Source: Cryptomeria japonica (Eukaryota; Streptophyta; Pinopsida; Cupressales; Cupressaceae). Taken from it: 64,000 nt of DNA. Position numbers and translations under genes: made by a program. Numbering within the stretch: the first letter of the stretch is position 1; every line of letters begins with the position of its first letter. The DNA lies in contig NC_081408.1 of assembly GCF_030272615.1 (NCBI RefSeq), forward strand, positions 406,734,889 to 406,798,888, given 5' to 3'. Shown here piece by piece: positions 1-11,409 of this stretch. Under the pieces are notes generated by a model. That model saw only the letters and a list, made by a program, of their open reading frames with translations. It searched no databases and was not told the DNA's origin.

Positions 1-331
1 ATTCCGGTTTAGGTTACCTCCCATGTTGAAGAGTAGGTCGATTTCTTTAGTAGTATCTCTCACAAAATGCAGACCAAAACTTAAACTCAAGCTCTTGAGC
101 AGAATATTAGATTCACACCTTCCGTGGTTTTAAGAGAGTAAATAATAATGGTCGCAGAGATCCAACACTTATTATTATAAGTCCCGTCACACCATTGATC
201 ATAAAAAATGATGCCTAAAAACAATCATTAACTGACATTTCGCACACCCCCAATCTCTGCCTTTGATTTCTGAATCCCAAGAAGTAATTATGATTTTAAC
301 TTGAACCATTAATATGATCAAAAGATAATTA
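1..331. other. Sequence 3' of LINE A, no gene seen
   Basis: On the minus strand this stretch follows the end of the LINE A RNase H. It has stops in all frames, and I see no poly-T run marking a LINE 3' end. The element may continue beyond the window start. I looked for the ORF3 signature present in LINE C and LINE E (YFTLEG and YYYHLP blocks) and did not find it here. Confidence 0.4.
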
Positions 332-3300
332 CTCCCAAACATCCCTTTTACATTGGGCTTCTCCAATGTATTTAGTTTCCACCTCTAAATAGACCCCTTC
401 ATTAGCTAAAAGGTCTGCAACCTTATTGCCTTCTCTTAGGGTATGGGTTATGATAATACTATCATAGTCATTTAATAACTTTTTAGCAGTTTCAATAGTA
501 TTAGTTATATTCCCAGAGGAATAACTAGTACCTTTAAGAGCCTGAATGATATTGAAGGAGTCACCTTCCAACCACATTTTTTAAAATTTGAAACCCTAAG
601 CCAGCTGGAGGCATTTTAGCATAGCCTGAGCTTCAGCAGCATGATTATTTTGAATTCTAAAGGGAGAAGCAATAGCAGCGATGCAGACACCTTGAGAATT
701 TCTGATGACACCTCCCCCTCTGGCCTTTCTAGGGTTGCCTTTAGTAGCCCCATCAAAATTCACCTTCACCCAGTCATAATCAGGAAATCTCCAGACAACA
801 TTACCTCTCCTAGTCTTATTGTCAGATTTGTAAACTTTATGAATCAAATTCCATTCAGTAAGGATACCTTTCTCAAAATCATTCATGTCAGCAAAAAACC
901 ATTGCTTGTTGTTTCTGTGGGGAATATTTATGTTTTCTTTTATAGCTCTGCAAATTTTATCAAAGACCACCTGAGATGTGCATTTAGCTTCCCTAAATAT
1001 TCTGTTATTTCTCTCTTTCTAGATATACCAACAAGTCATGGGAAGGATCAAGGACCAGATATTCTTGATGAGAGGGGATTTCGTGGGAAAAGTCCATTGC
1101 CAAATAATTTCCTTGAGATTGTTGTGCATAACCCAATCAACTTTCCATTTCCCCCAAAACTTACTCCAGATTTCCCAAGTGAAGGAGAAATGGATGAATA
1201 CATGATCAACAGATTCTTCCTCTTTCTGACAAAGCTCACACCTGTTAGGAAACATAAAACCTCTTCGGGCCAAGTTATCAATAGTTAGAATTCTATTATA
1301 AGTAGCAAGCCAAAAAAACATGTTAACTTTAGGAATAAGAATTCTATTCCACACTTTTCCCCATATTGGGTTGCTGATCTGGGTAAATGTGTTTTTATAG
1401 GCTGAGGCAACAATAAAGTTACCCTTAGGATTACTCTTCCAGAGGAACACATCATCAAAATCTTCATTAATAGAAAAGGACAGCAAATCCTGTTGAAGCA
1501 GTGAAAACCCAACATATATAGCATCAAGTCTAACCCATCTGTTCTCCTTCTAGTAGTTACAAACCATAGACCCAAACCTTATTTTACATTCATCAATGAA
1601 TTGACTACAGTCTTGATCAAAGAGAGGTTCATCTTTGATCCAAGGATCCTCCCAGAACCTAATTTTGTCACCTTTTCCTAAGACCCATCTAGCTCCAGCT
1701 TTGGCAATTTTAGTGGATTTGATAATACTATTCCATATGAAAGACCCAACAAGGATGTCATCAGAGTAGAGGAGAGACTAGAGAGGTTGATCATGAATAT
1801 ATTTATCAAACCAAACCCGGTTCCAATCTTTCTTAATGCCATAAGCCCTCCATATCTGTTTAGCAAGCAGAGCTATATTAAAAGTTTTGAGGACTTTAAT
1901 ACCTAAACCTCCCTTTCTCTTTAGCTTACACACTTTGTCCTAGGCAACCAAGGAAATCCTTTTTTTCTTCTACCCCTGACCAAAGAAATCTTTTCTGAAT
2001 CCTCTCTAAAGCTTTAGAAAATTTAGCCGGAATACCAAATAGGTTGAGAGCATAGACAGGAAGATTCTGAAGAGTAGCTTGAAGGAGTTGCAATTTTCCA
2101 GCTTGAGATAACATGGATCCTTTCCAACCAACCAATTTTTTGTTGAGATTATCAATTAATAAATTCCAGAATGAATTTGGGGGAACTAATCCTAAAGGGA
2201 GACCCAAATAAGTGGAGGGGGGTATTTCCACCTTACACCCAATAATTTTAGCAATTCTCTGTTGTCTTGTGATAGGAGTATTCATAAAATAGATAGCAAA
2301 CTTGTCCCAATTGACTTGCTGGCCTATTGCCAATGAATATGAGCTAAGAGCACCTTTAAAGGCAGCAACCTCCCCAATAGAGGAATATCCCATTAAAATT
2401 GTATCATCAACAAACTATTGGTGAGTACAAGACACATTAGTAGAAGAAGGTTGAAGACCTTTGATAATTTTATTCTCATTCATTTTATGAATCAGTCTAC
2501 TCATGCTCTCCGCCAAGATGGTAAAAAGGATAGGAGATATGGGATCTCCTTGCCTAAGCCCCCTAGAAGATTTAAAGAATCTAGATGGAGATCCATTGAT
2601 GAGAATTAAAAACATTGGGGTGGAGATCAACTCTCTGGTAATTTTGATTATTTTCTCATTAAATCCAAAGGCCTTCATAATTCTGAAAAGAGCTTGCCAT
2701 TCCACTTTGTCATATGCTTTAGCCAGATCTGACTTTATTAGAAATCCTTCTTTATTGGCAGCATAAGAGAATGGATATTCTCATGCACAAGGATGATAGA
2801 ATCCAAAATCTGCCTACCAGGGACAAATCCTTTTTGCTCCTCAGATATGTAAAGGGGGGGGGGGACAGCCAAAAGTCTAGAAGTCATAACTTTATAAATG
2901 ATCTTATAGAAGGAGTTACATAGACTTATTGGCCTGAATTTTCCCATGGAATCCGCCCCAGCCACCTTAGGAATTAAGGCAATAAAAGTAGCGTTGATTT
3001 CCTTAAGGATTCTTCTTGAGCAAAAAAATTCTTTAACAGCATTGACCGTATCTTTTCCCACAATATGCCAATATTCCTGAAAAAAGAACATGGGGAAGCC
3101 ATCAGGTTCTGGAGCCTTATCCCCCTAAAAGGACAAGACCACTTTTTTAATTTCCTCGACAAAAGGGATGACAGAAAGGGCCTTATTATGGTGAGGTTCA
3201 ATGATCTTGGGGATGTTGTCCTTTAGATCTTGTTGCTTAGCCAAATCAATCTCCTTACTACCTGTGAGGAGCTTAGAGAAGAAAATAACAGCTTCATCCC

Positions 3301-4478
3301 CAATGTCATCATCTTTAAGAAGAATTTTGTTCTCAGCAATTAACTAGATATTCTATTCGCAACTTTATGTTTCATAGAAGTCATGTGAAAAAATTTAGTG
3401 TTTCTATCCCCAGCTTCCAGCCAAATAGCCCTGGATCTCTGTCTCCAATAGATTTCCTCCCTAGCTATAATGTTGTGAAGTTTGACTAAAATATCATCTT
3501 CCTTAGCCTTGGGATACTTTTCATATTCATCTTTCTGTATAGAGTTTTGGATTTGTTCTAATTCCTCCTTCAGCATTTTTTTGGATTCAAAAATATCACC
3601 ACAGACCTTCTTATTCCAAATCTTAATGTTATCTTTGATGTTTCTAAGATTTTTAGCAACTTTGTACATGGTGGTTCCATCCACATCAATATTCCACCAA
3701 TTGGCAATGGATTTTTCCAAAGAGGGATGAGAAATCCAAATTTTCTCAAATCGGAAGGGGAAGCACTGCTTACTCTTAATAGACTCATCAACAAAAGAAA
3801 TGGGATAATGATCCGAGCCTATTCTATTAACAACTGATAGGGAACATCTATGAGAAAGGATCCAATCATGAGTAATAAGGGATCTGTCAAGCTTTACCTA
3901 AATGAGATCTTTACCATCCCTTCCATTAGACCAAGTGTAAGAAGCTCCAGTAAGATCAATATCAATAAGAGCATTGACATTGATGAATTCCATCCTGCTA
4001 TCCAGTTGGGCTTGAGTTCCTCCAAAATTTTCAGCTCCTTGCAGAGGAGTATTGAAGTCTCCCATCAACAGCCACCTATCTTGGGTGAAAGAGCCTCTTT
4101 TCTGCTAGATTTTATCCCAAAATTTATTCCTAGCAGCTTTGGAATCAGGGGCATAGATATTTCAATTTGTAACCACCCACTCCTTTCCTTCAATAATGCT
4201 TTTAACTTTCATAGATATAATATTACCATCTTCATCAATCATATCTCCTAGAATAGTTTTCTTGTTCCAAAAACTAGCCACCCCACTTGAGGCCCCATTC
4301 GAGCTACTACCACAAACTCCTCCATTTTTAAAGAGCTTTAGATTCTCAACTTTTTCCTTAGTCATTTTGGTTTCGTGCACAAGGATAATATCTGGCTTAT
4401 GATCTCTATGAGATTCCGTAATATATCTTGTTTATTGAGACCATTTAGGCCTCGAATGTTCTAGGAGATTACCTTCAT
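332..4478 (-). pseudogene. LINE A ORF2: endonuclease-RT-RNase H polyprotein (broken)
   Basis: This is the enzyme of target-primed reverse transcription. The start at 4478 (ATG AAG) reads MKVIS, then a stop where other copies have W, then NIRGLNG. An APE-type endonuclease follows (MGDFNTPL near 4060, SDHYPI near 3800). The reverse transcriptase spans about 3200-1926, with FRPISLCNSFYKII, the GLRQGDPISP box and catalytic FVDDTILMGY near 2400. The RT zinc-binding region (1486-1019) reads RRGFMFPNRCELCQKEEE followed by DHVF; the final cysteine of the usual CxxC...HxxxxC pattern is not evident. RNase H occupies 970-332 with VNFDGATKGNP and HTLREGNKVADLLA. Numerous frameshifts and stops make it non-functional. 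Confidence 0.88.
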
Positions 4479-4527
4479 TTGGAAACCTAGGAGCAGGATT
4501 CCTGTATAGTTAGTTGCCTTCCATCAA

Positions 4528-6080
4528 CTATATTTTTCTTACTTTCCTGGTCCCTATGCCATTTAATGGTTTTACGACCCTGCGGAGATTTGGAAAGACC
4601 AATATCTGCTTTAGATCTGGTCCTAGTTTCACCTCATTAGGGTATCCTACCTTCTTACTTTTCTTTTTTCCATTCCCTGTTATTTCTTCCTCATGTTCAT
4701 CTATGAGATCAACTTGCATATTATTCCATAGTTCTCCTCTTTTCTGGGAAGAAGAGGGCGTGTCAGCTCCAGCATTCTGAAATAAAGAGTTTAGGTTAAC
4801 CTTAGGCAATCCAAACTTGTTCTTCCATCCAGAATTAACTTCAGGTCCTACAGAATCATTTGGGCATTCTTTATCACTTTTCATTACTAAGACTTGAAGG
4901 GCCTCATTTTGGGATTCAGTAATATCATCAATCTCACCTTCTTCAAGAATCTCTTCAATGATTATATTCTCTTCCTCCTGAGTTTGTAAAGCTTCCAAAT
5001 TATTGACTGTTTTGATCTCAAATCCATTAATTTCATCCTTTTATCTTCCTTCAAAAGGGACCCCTTAAGAGGGATAACATTTCTATCATCTTCTGATAAA
5101 TCTTTTAGCTTACTAGGAATTTCGCTTCCTCCTTCCACTCTACTATCTTCCTTAATATTATTCTTTTCTTTTCATATTGTTTATGATGATTATTAACCTT
5201 CACAGGTTTTTTGGGGTTACTAGGCCATGCCTTAGCCCAATGTCCATCTTTCTTATAGGAGAAGCACACAAAGGGGAGGGAATCAAACTCTATTGTCTGT
5301 TCCCATAACCCAAGTTTGGAATTTATATCAATAGAACTAGGAATATCCATCTTCTGCGAGATATTGACACAAATTCTCACATAAACTAGTCTCTTTCGAG
5401 CTGCAGTCATTGGATCTATCGCAACAAGCTCCCTAAAGGAATTCGCTATACCTGAAAAAACATCCTCAACCTAGAATTTGAGACCATTTTCTCAGGGAAA
5501 GGGAAGATTTCCCAAACATCCAAGGTCCACCACTTAATGTTGCTTCCATATCTTCACCACAAGAAAAGGAAAAAATAAAGAAACCCCTTGACAAGGCTGA
5601 AACATCAACCTGACCTTTCAGCATTCATTTTCTCTTTACCAAGGATCTAACATCCTCCATATTGGGTCAAGGTCCAACAAACTTTCCCACTAGAAAGAAA
5701 TCCATTAAAGAAATACTATGATCAATAACCAAATCTGGAACGGCAATAGCTAATTTACCCATTTTTCTATCAGAGATGTCTTCCACAGAGGGGAAAGACG
5801 ATTTTCCAGTAGGTTTGTTTGTAAAAAGACCGCTCCAGGGTTTGAGAGCCTTCACTTCTGTAGTCTTTTCCAAGTCACCCGATTTTGGAGAATCTTTCAT
5901 CTTTTTATGGTCAGGAGGAGGGTCCTGATGCCGTGGGTCCCCATCAAGTCTCTCATCCTCATCATCTAGCATTTGTCCTTGGGCTGCAGAGGCAGCAAAA
6001 CCAAAAGAACCAACATCGTTGTTCCCTCCCTTTCCAGAATTCAAATTTCCTTCTGCTTGCGTTGTTCCCTCCATTTTCAC
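4528..6080 (-). pseudogene. LINE A ORF1, gag-like RNA-binding protein (broken)
   Basis: The predicted role is packaging LINE RNA into a ribonucleoprotein. Three open pieces lie in order. Positions 6080-5667 give an acidic, Gly/Ser-rich N-terminus running into a DUF4283-like segment (LVIDHSISLMDFFLVGKF). Positions 5410-5105 contain a degenerate zinc knuckle, FVCFSYKKDGHWAKAWP, in which the last cysteine of the usual C-x2-C-x4-H-x4-C spacing is W and the second is Y. Positions 4998-4528 give an acidic C-terminal tail with LEEGEID, matching the EDGEI tail motif of the LINE C and LINE E ORF1 proteins. The pieces are separated by frameshifts and stops. ORF2 begins 50 bases downstream. The ATG at 6080 is used because the frame is open from it. 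Confidence 0.75.
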
Positions 6081-6100
6081 TTCCTCTTCTACTCGTTAAT

Positions 6101-7078
6101 CCTCAAACTTTGTTTCATGATAAAGCCATATTGCTATTGTGACAAATCAAGTGTTTTTTTGGCTTGGTCAATGCGTACTACTTGCCTGCATTCTTTTCAG
6201 TCAGATTGGATGAGTTTATTGATTGTAGGCAGAGGTGATATCTTCTTTGTCCCTAATTTTCTTTGATTCATCTATCTGTGCCACACATTTCCATTTGGTG
6301 GCCAATTTGAATCAGAGGTTTTTTATTTGATTTTGTATGCTTGTTCGAAGCATTTTTAATATGACTATTGATCTTTGTTGATGCAAACTATTGGCTAGTG
6401 TGATTTGAATCAAGGGGCATCATATTATAATTTTCCACTGTAATTGTGACCCGTGCATTGTGTGAGGCCCTAACTATAGATGGAAATAAATTATATATGT
6501 TTTGATGCTAAAGTGCATTTCATTACTTGATTCAAATGATTTAGATAGCTATTTTATGATTAGACCTTCACTATGATTATGTTACATGTTAAAATGGTCT
6601 AATTATGTTTATAGAATCTTTTGTACTTAGAGGTAAAGTTGAAAATGCAAAGATGGCTTAGTTGAAATACTATATTAATGTAGAATGAGAAAATACTTAC
6701 AAGAATAATGTATGGTGATAATTATAGTAGGAATGAAGAGAACGAAAATATTTGGTGTTATAATATTGTACTGACAATTTTAACTAAGTGTGATCTAGCC
6801 TTAGACTTGAAAGAATCAAGTGGTGGGAAACAAACCTTTTGGTGTTGAGGTAATTATTTTTCTTACTTTGTCTTGTTATTGTGAAGGAAGATAGCTAGGA
6901 CTAAGGGTTGTGCATTATTTGTATTTCATCACTCTAGAATTATTACTAAATTAAGGAGAATATGTAAGTTTAATTTACATTGGATTTATCAATTAATTAT
7001 ATAGATTTTAACGGACTTAAATTGAATTTTGTATTCTCATATGAAAAAGGGTATCCACTCTAGCATATGATACCTAGA
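6101..7078. other. AT-rich gap between LINE A and LINE C, no gene
   Basis: About 1 kb of AT-rich DNA with no ORF above noise, no LTR ends and no recognisable domain. It probably represents older host or repeat sequence into which the two LINEs inserted. Confidence 0.5.
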
Positions 7079-7499
7079 TTTTTTTTATATATTAAAAGCA
7101 GCCAAAACAAGGGGGCTGACCCAGATACAGTCACATTAACTGCAGACGAGCAACTATTAGCAGAGAAACAACAAAATCATAGCCTCCTAAAACTTTCCTC
7201 TATCAAAAACTTTAAAATTTCTACCCATATTAACAGAGTTTAAAAGATTCATAGTAAACCATAAAATATGCCATGCAGGGCTAAAGGTAAACAAGTCCAA
7301 GATTATCTAGCAAGCAGTATAGCCATAACTATAACCAATAAGGCCACGAAGGCCATTCAAAAACTCAAAAACCTACCAAGTAGCTAACATCCCTACTTCC
7401 TTCTTCCATAAATCATCTTGGGTAGGATCCTCCTAGCCCATTCCTTAGTGAGAAATTTGAAGAGGTCTTTGTAGTCCTCTTCCTCCTTCTTTTTACCTT

Positions 7500-8138
7500 T
7501 TCTAGTTATTTTACTGCAAAAGACACAGAGTGGTCGCAGAATTGTGCATGACATTCAGTGCGAATCTAGTGACCTCCTACAGTCTTTTCTTGACGACATT
7601 CACTCTATTGGCAATTTCCTACAGTTGTTCGTTCAGTGTGTCCACATTCTTCTCCAGATCCAACAGCTTGCCATCTGCTTCCTCCTTGATACTACTAGCT
7701 TTCTCAATAAACACCATTTTCTCAAACCTAAGGGTAGGGGAAGGGGAATTGGCCTGAGACTTGGGATCATCATCCAAGATCCCAGGGTTTTTAGGGCTCT
7801 CAGAGACATGGGTAGAGCTATCAGACTGCGGTTTGAGGTAGAGTGAGATGGGGCCGCATTATCAGAGGGGTTATTCCCCGTATCATGGGATGAGGAGGGG
7901 TCCTTAAAGTATTTCTCTTTTTCAGGGGGGCTTGGACACCAATCTCATAGAGCAACGGGGAGTGTTGGCTTCATAAGTGATCTCCACATCAGAGTCAATT
8001 TCTTGGATTCTCACTTTCTTGTATTCGAAGGGTTTTGAATCCTCCAAGTGGCAAGCACGCTTCTTGAATTTCTTGCTGGAGGAGCCAGGCTCGAGAAGGA
8101 GAGTAGGGATTTTTTTAGGGTTTGCAGCAGTCTTGGAT
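7500..8138 (-). pseudogene. LINE C ORF3, C-terminal part
   Basis: This continues the ORF3 reading interrupted by the copia LTR. The minus frame from 8138 to 7922 gives a Lys/Arg-rich segment (SSSKKFKKRACHLED, KKVRIQEIDSDVEI) that could be a nuclear-localisation region, followed by RCSMRLVSK. In LINE E the same place carries a similar basic and acidic stretch ending RRSSRLAFKS. After stops near 7920-7830 the reading resumes as a probable coiled coil (EKASSIKEEADGKLLDLEKN). About 7560-7380 it reads CVFCSKITRKGKKKEEED. The 3' untranslated region runs from about 7400 to the poly-T at 7079. Function is unknown; the family relation to LINE E is seen by eye. Confidence 0.5.
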
Positions 8139-8511
8139 TGATAACTCAATGATGAACCACTAGTACCAAACCGGTACTGAGAGGGGGGGGTGAATCAGTA
8201 CCAACACAAATACAGTCAAAAACTAGTTTGACAGCAAATACCCCAAATGACTGATAAACAGGGATACCGGTAAAACAGAGTACAACCGGTAACATCCAGT
8301 ATAGCTCAATCAGTCATGAACCGGTCACTCAATAAGCTTTTCTCTTAGCTCAATACCACATTATCATTATATTCTCACCCACAAACTAGTAAACTTAACC
8401 ATCAGATCTTCACAACAATGAGTTCAATGTGTTTTATAGACAGGCATAAAACATAGAACCTTCATGTGCTTAACAGATAAAACAGAGCATCACAAGACAA
8501 GAGCATTACAC

Positions 8512-8516
8512 ATGAC
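8512..8516. repeat. Left target-site duplication atgac
   Basis: Identical to 10188-10192. The pair flanks the nested gypsy solo LTR and fixes both of its ends to the base. Confidence 0.88.
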
Positions 8517-10187
8517 TGTAGCGTCGTAAATTGTACGCACTTGCTAGGGTGGTACAATTTCACACCTAGTTTAGCACCCGCCTTGGCGCATTTTGCATTT
8601 TGCATTGCATTTCCCCTTTAGTACTTAATTAATTAAATTAATTAGGTCTAAGGTCCTATTTTATCATCTCCCACATCATAAAGTTGGGCCCCTTTCATTA
8701 AAGTGTGCCCCTTTCATTTTATTCCTCCTATACATTATTTAATCAAAAACCCTAATTAGGTCCTATTTTGAACTTGGGGGCTTGATTTCGGGGGTCAAAA
8801 CATCTCGAAATCACCTGTAACTTCGGGATTCTCTCTAAAATCATCATATCTGACGGCCCTGAAAATTTGGTGAAAAGTTGTCGGGACCGTGGCGCCCGGT
8901 GCACATGGTCCCGGACATTTTTCCCAAAATTTTGGGAGCATGATCCAATCATAAAATAAAGCTTAACCCCAAGAAATTGGCGGGATATTCAATCTCTAGG
9001 TCGGCCAAAAGACGAAATTACGACCTAGGGTTTCATACATAAGAGCTCTCTTTCTTCATTTGAAAGGATCCGATTTTGGTTTTGAGAGGACCTTCTATGC
9101 AGCGAAAGAGTAGATCTTTGAAGACTTCAATAACATTCAACATCTTTCTATCAAGCATTTATCAATTTCATTCATCCATTTAGGGCTTGGAAGACATTGA
9201 AGAACAATAGGAGATTACCGACTGAAGATTGGCTTGTACTCCTCCCTTGAGGGTTGGGTATGATTTCATGTTGTTTTCATGTCTTTGCATAAGCTTCAAA
9301 TATCCTTTATCCATGCTTTAGATCACTTTGCATCTTGATTTAGAGCATTTACATTATCATTTACAAGCAATTAGGGTTTACTTTCTAGGTTGCTCTAGTT
9401 TGCTTTCTTGCATTTAAGGACCTTGCACACACACTAGGTCTGCACACACAATACATTTTACAATACAACTTGGCTATTCGTGGAGGTGGAAATCACCGAA
9501 GCGGGGGTTTGACTAAGGCAAAACCCTATATAGCTGCCCAAACACCTTTTCAGATATAAGTGCAGGTTTCAGGACTTGGACGACGCCGCAAGTTACAGAT
9601 CCGGAAGAAGCAGACGGAGACCAAACAACACACCAAGTTTCAGAGCAAAAGACCAGGACAGGGGCGTGGGGCGCCCTGGTCCTGCCAGGACAGGGGCGCT
9701 GGGCGTCCTGGTCCCTGGGACAGGGGCGCTGGGCGCCCTGGTCCTCCTGACAGACAGCATTTTCAACATTTTTGACAGCTTTTCTAGAGTGCAAAAACAA
9801 CAGTTTCCAGAGCAGTTTCAGGGGCAGAATCAGGACAGTGGCGCCCGCGCCCCCGTCCCGAACATTTTCAGTCAGATTTTAACTCCAGGTATGCATTTGC
9901 ATTCTTGTCTTGTCCTTGTGTTTACAGCTTTTCATTATTTAAGTTCAATTCTGCAATCTTGTCATTAGTTCATACTTGCACTTTGGGGTTAGGGATTGAA
10001 CTTGCATCATTTCATCTTTCAATTACAACAAAGGAATAGAAATCCTAATAGGTAGCCCGTGGCTCTCTCTTCCACAAGAAGAAGTAGCCAATTGTGTGAT
10101 ACCTCTAGGCTCTTTCGTATTCCACAAGTGTGTGGTTGAAAGTGAGATTAGGGCATGTTTGCTTAGTGTCACTTTTTCTCCCACACA
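8517..10187 (+). mobile_element. Ty3/gypsy solo LTR nested in the copia LTR
   Basis: Bounded by a perfect 5-bp duplication, atgac, at 8512-8516 and 10188-10192, with canonical termini TGTAGCGTCGTAAATTG and ...TCTCCCACACA. Deleting it and one duplicate restores alignment of the copia LTR with copy 2 (62980-63100). Its 1671 bases resemble the 5' LTR of gypsy element 2 (56162-57417) and its leader. Shared items are the TGTAG...AAATTG start, a GC-rich module, and a conserved segment near 9481 (ggaggtggaaatcaccg, then a tttgacta-type segment and gcaggttt) that recurs at 54545 and in part near 56850. No internal gag or pol is present, so LTR-LTR recombination is the likely origin. Confidence 0.85.
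9656..9859 (+). repeat. GC-rich palindromic modules in a gypsy LTR
   Basis: Three near-identical 27-base units (9656-9682, 9688-9714, 9718-9744) of the form GGACAGGGGCG, a 5-base spacer, CGCCCTGGTCC. A diverged fourth lies at about 9832-9858. Each unit is an imperfect palindrome and stands out against the AT-rich surroundings. Related modules occur in the gypsy 2 LTR at about 56329-56430. Confidence 0.8.
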
Positions 10188-10192
10188 ATGAC
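10188..10192. repeat. Right target-site duplication atgac
   Basis: Partner of 8512-8516. It directly follows the terminal CACACA of the nested gypsy LTR. Confidence 0.88.
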
Positions 10193-11409
10193 ACACATAT
10201 TTTTCACGTGGAAACCCAACTGGGAAAAACCACGGTGGGGATGAATACCCACAAGCTTCTTTTTGAATTCTTTAGAAGTCTACTTTGTTAGGAGCCTTGT
10301 CCGGTTAAGGACATTACAATAGGTTCTGGTAGGAACCGATCCTATTAAGGATCACCCGATTAAGGGATACCCGATTAAGGGTTAAACCCAGTAGGGTCAC
10401 CTTGTTAGAGGATTTTAAGAACTCAATAGCTGAAAGGATCTCCTAAGCTTCTCTAGCTTCTCAGAACTCATTAGCCTCGAGTTACAAGGTTAAGACCACC
10501 CGATTTAAGGGATTTTGAATCAAGCCAGTTAAGGCTACCCTGTTAGGGGATTTTACAATTGTTGAAGTGGTTAGAGATCAACAGGTATTACAATGATCTG
10601 TTAACAGCACTCAATGCTAATGCAGATCCGTTTAGGCTCCTCTTTTCCTTCTGCACATTCACTTTGCAGGCATCTCTTCTCTCCTTTGGTCTGGCAAGAA
10701 TCACGTATCACTTTCCTTGGATATACACTCACAACTTTTACCAACAACCTCAGACAGAAACCCAACATCGACCTTATAGGAAACATACAGGTCGGTAGCA
10801 AAAACCCTAAACCCTAAACCTATTAGGTTGAGCAATTCAAACGGTTCGATCCTGACCATTGAATCATACAGCATTAAATGCACCAGTCTTGAATTGATCT
10901 CAAGACATTCTCCATCGTCCATTATCCACTGTTTTCATGGCGGTTGATAACCCATCACGTGTTATCACCGTTTGACAGACTTCGCACATTCCCAAGGTCG
11001 ATAGGAATAGTCATCTTCATGCAAGATCCTTCACGCACACAGAGCTTACGTGGCAACACGATCTGTCCTCCATCATACTGCTAACTTATCACACAAAGAT
11101 CACCGATTGAGTCACACAGACTTGAGGTACTCCAACCGGAAACCCCGAAGTGGAAGTTGCCTACCAACCGGTAGTCATACAGTGCTTCCATGTGCCGGTT
11201 CCCATAACTACATGCCGATTCACCTTGAGCAAATATGCCACTTCACTTTGGCATATACCGGTTCACACATATGTCGGTTCCTCTTTCTTCACTTATCACA
11301 TGTGCCGGTTCACACTATGTCCCATATTGATATCAATGACAACATACAATATCATTATGCCTTTATGCCGGTTCACATAAGGCTCATGCTGGTTCACATA
11401 ATGCCAACA

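Larger units (their letters stand above)
332..6100 (-). mobile_element. LINE A: plant L1-type non-LTR retrotransposon, decayed
   Basis: A minus-strand element with a gag-like ORF1 (6080 to 4528) followed by ORF2 (4478 to 332) that carries endonuclease, reverse transcriptase, RT zinc-binding and RNase H domains in the usual order for plant L1 LINEs with RNase H. Both ORFs are broken by frameshifts and stops, so it is inactive. The 5' end is set near 6100 only because ORF1 starts at 6080; no target-site duplication was found. The 3' end is not defined and may lie outside the window. Relative to LINE C and LINE E it is a separate insertion: its protein is clearly related but divergent. Confidence 0.85.
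8139..11409 (-). mobile_element. Ty1/copia-type solo LTR, copy 1 (with nested insertion)
   Basis: Reverse-complement of the LTR-like unit at 61806-63431. In LTR orientation it starts TGTTGGCATTATG at 11409 and ends ...TTGAGTTATCA at 8139. After removing the nested gypsy LTR and its duplication (8517-10192) it is about 1.6 kb, matching copy 2. It contains a conserved stretch around 10200-10250 (complement of CCACCGTGGTTTTTCCCAG, then a TTTCCACGTG motif) that is common near the ends of plant copia LTRs. No internal domain follows on either side, so it is a solo LTR. It interrupts LINE C ORF3. A clean 5-bp target duplication was not seen (flanks tggat and atggg). Confidence 0.72.

Noticed and set aside
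641-1288. A 215-codon open frame on the + strand
   Set aside because: Antisense to the RNase H and RT zinc-binding region of LINE A ORF2; a shadow frame.
10800-10825. Interstitial telomere repeat
   Set aside because: Only two to three heptamer units, present at the same place in both copies of the copia LTR, so it is part of the LTR and not a chromosome-end relic.
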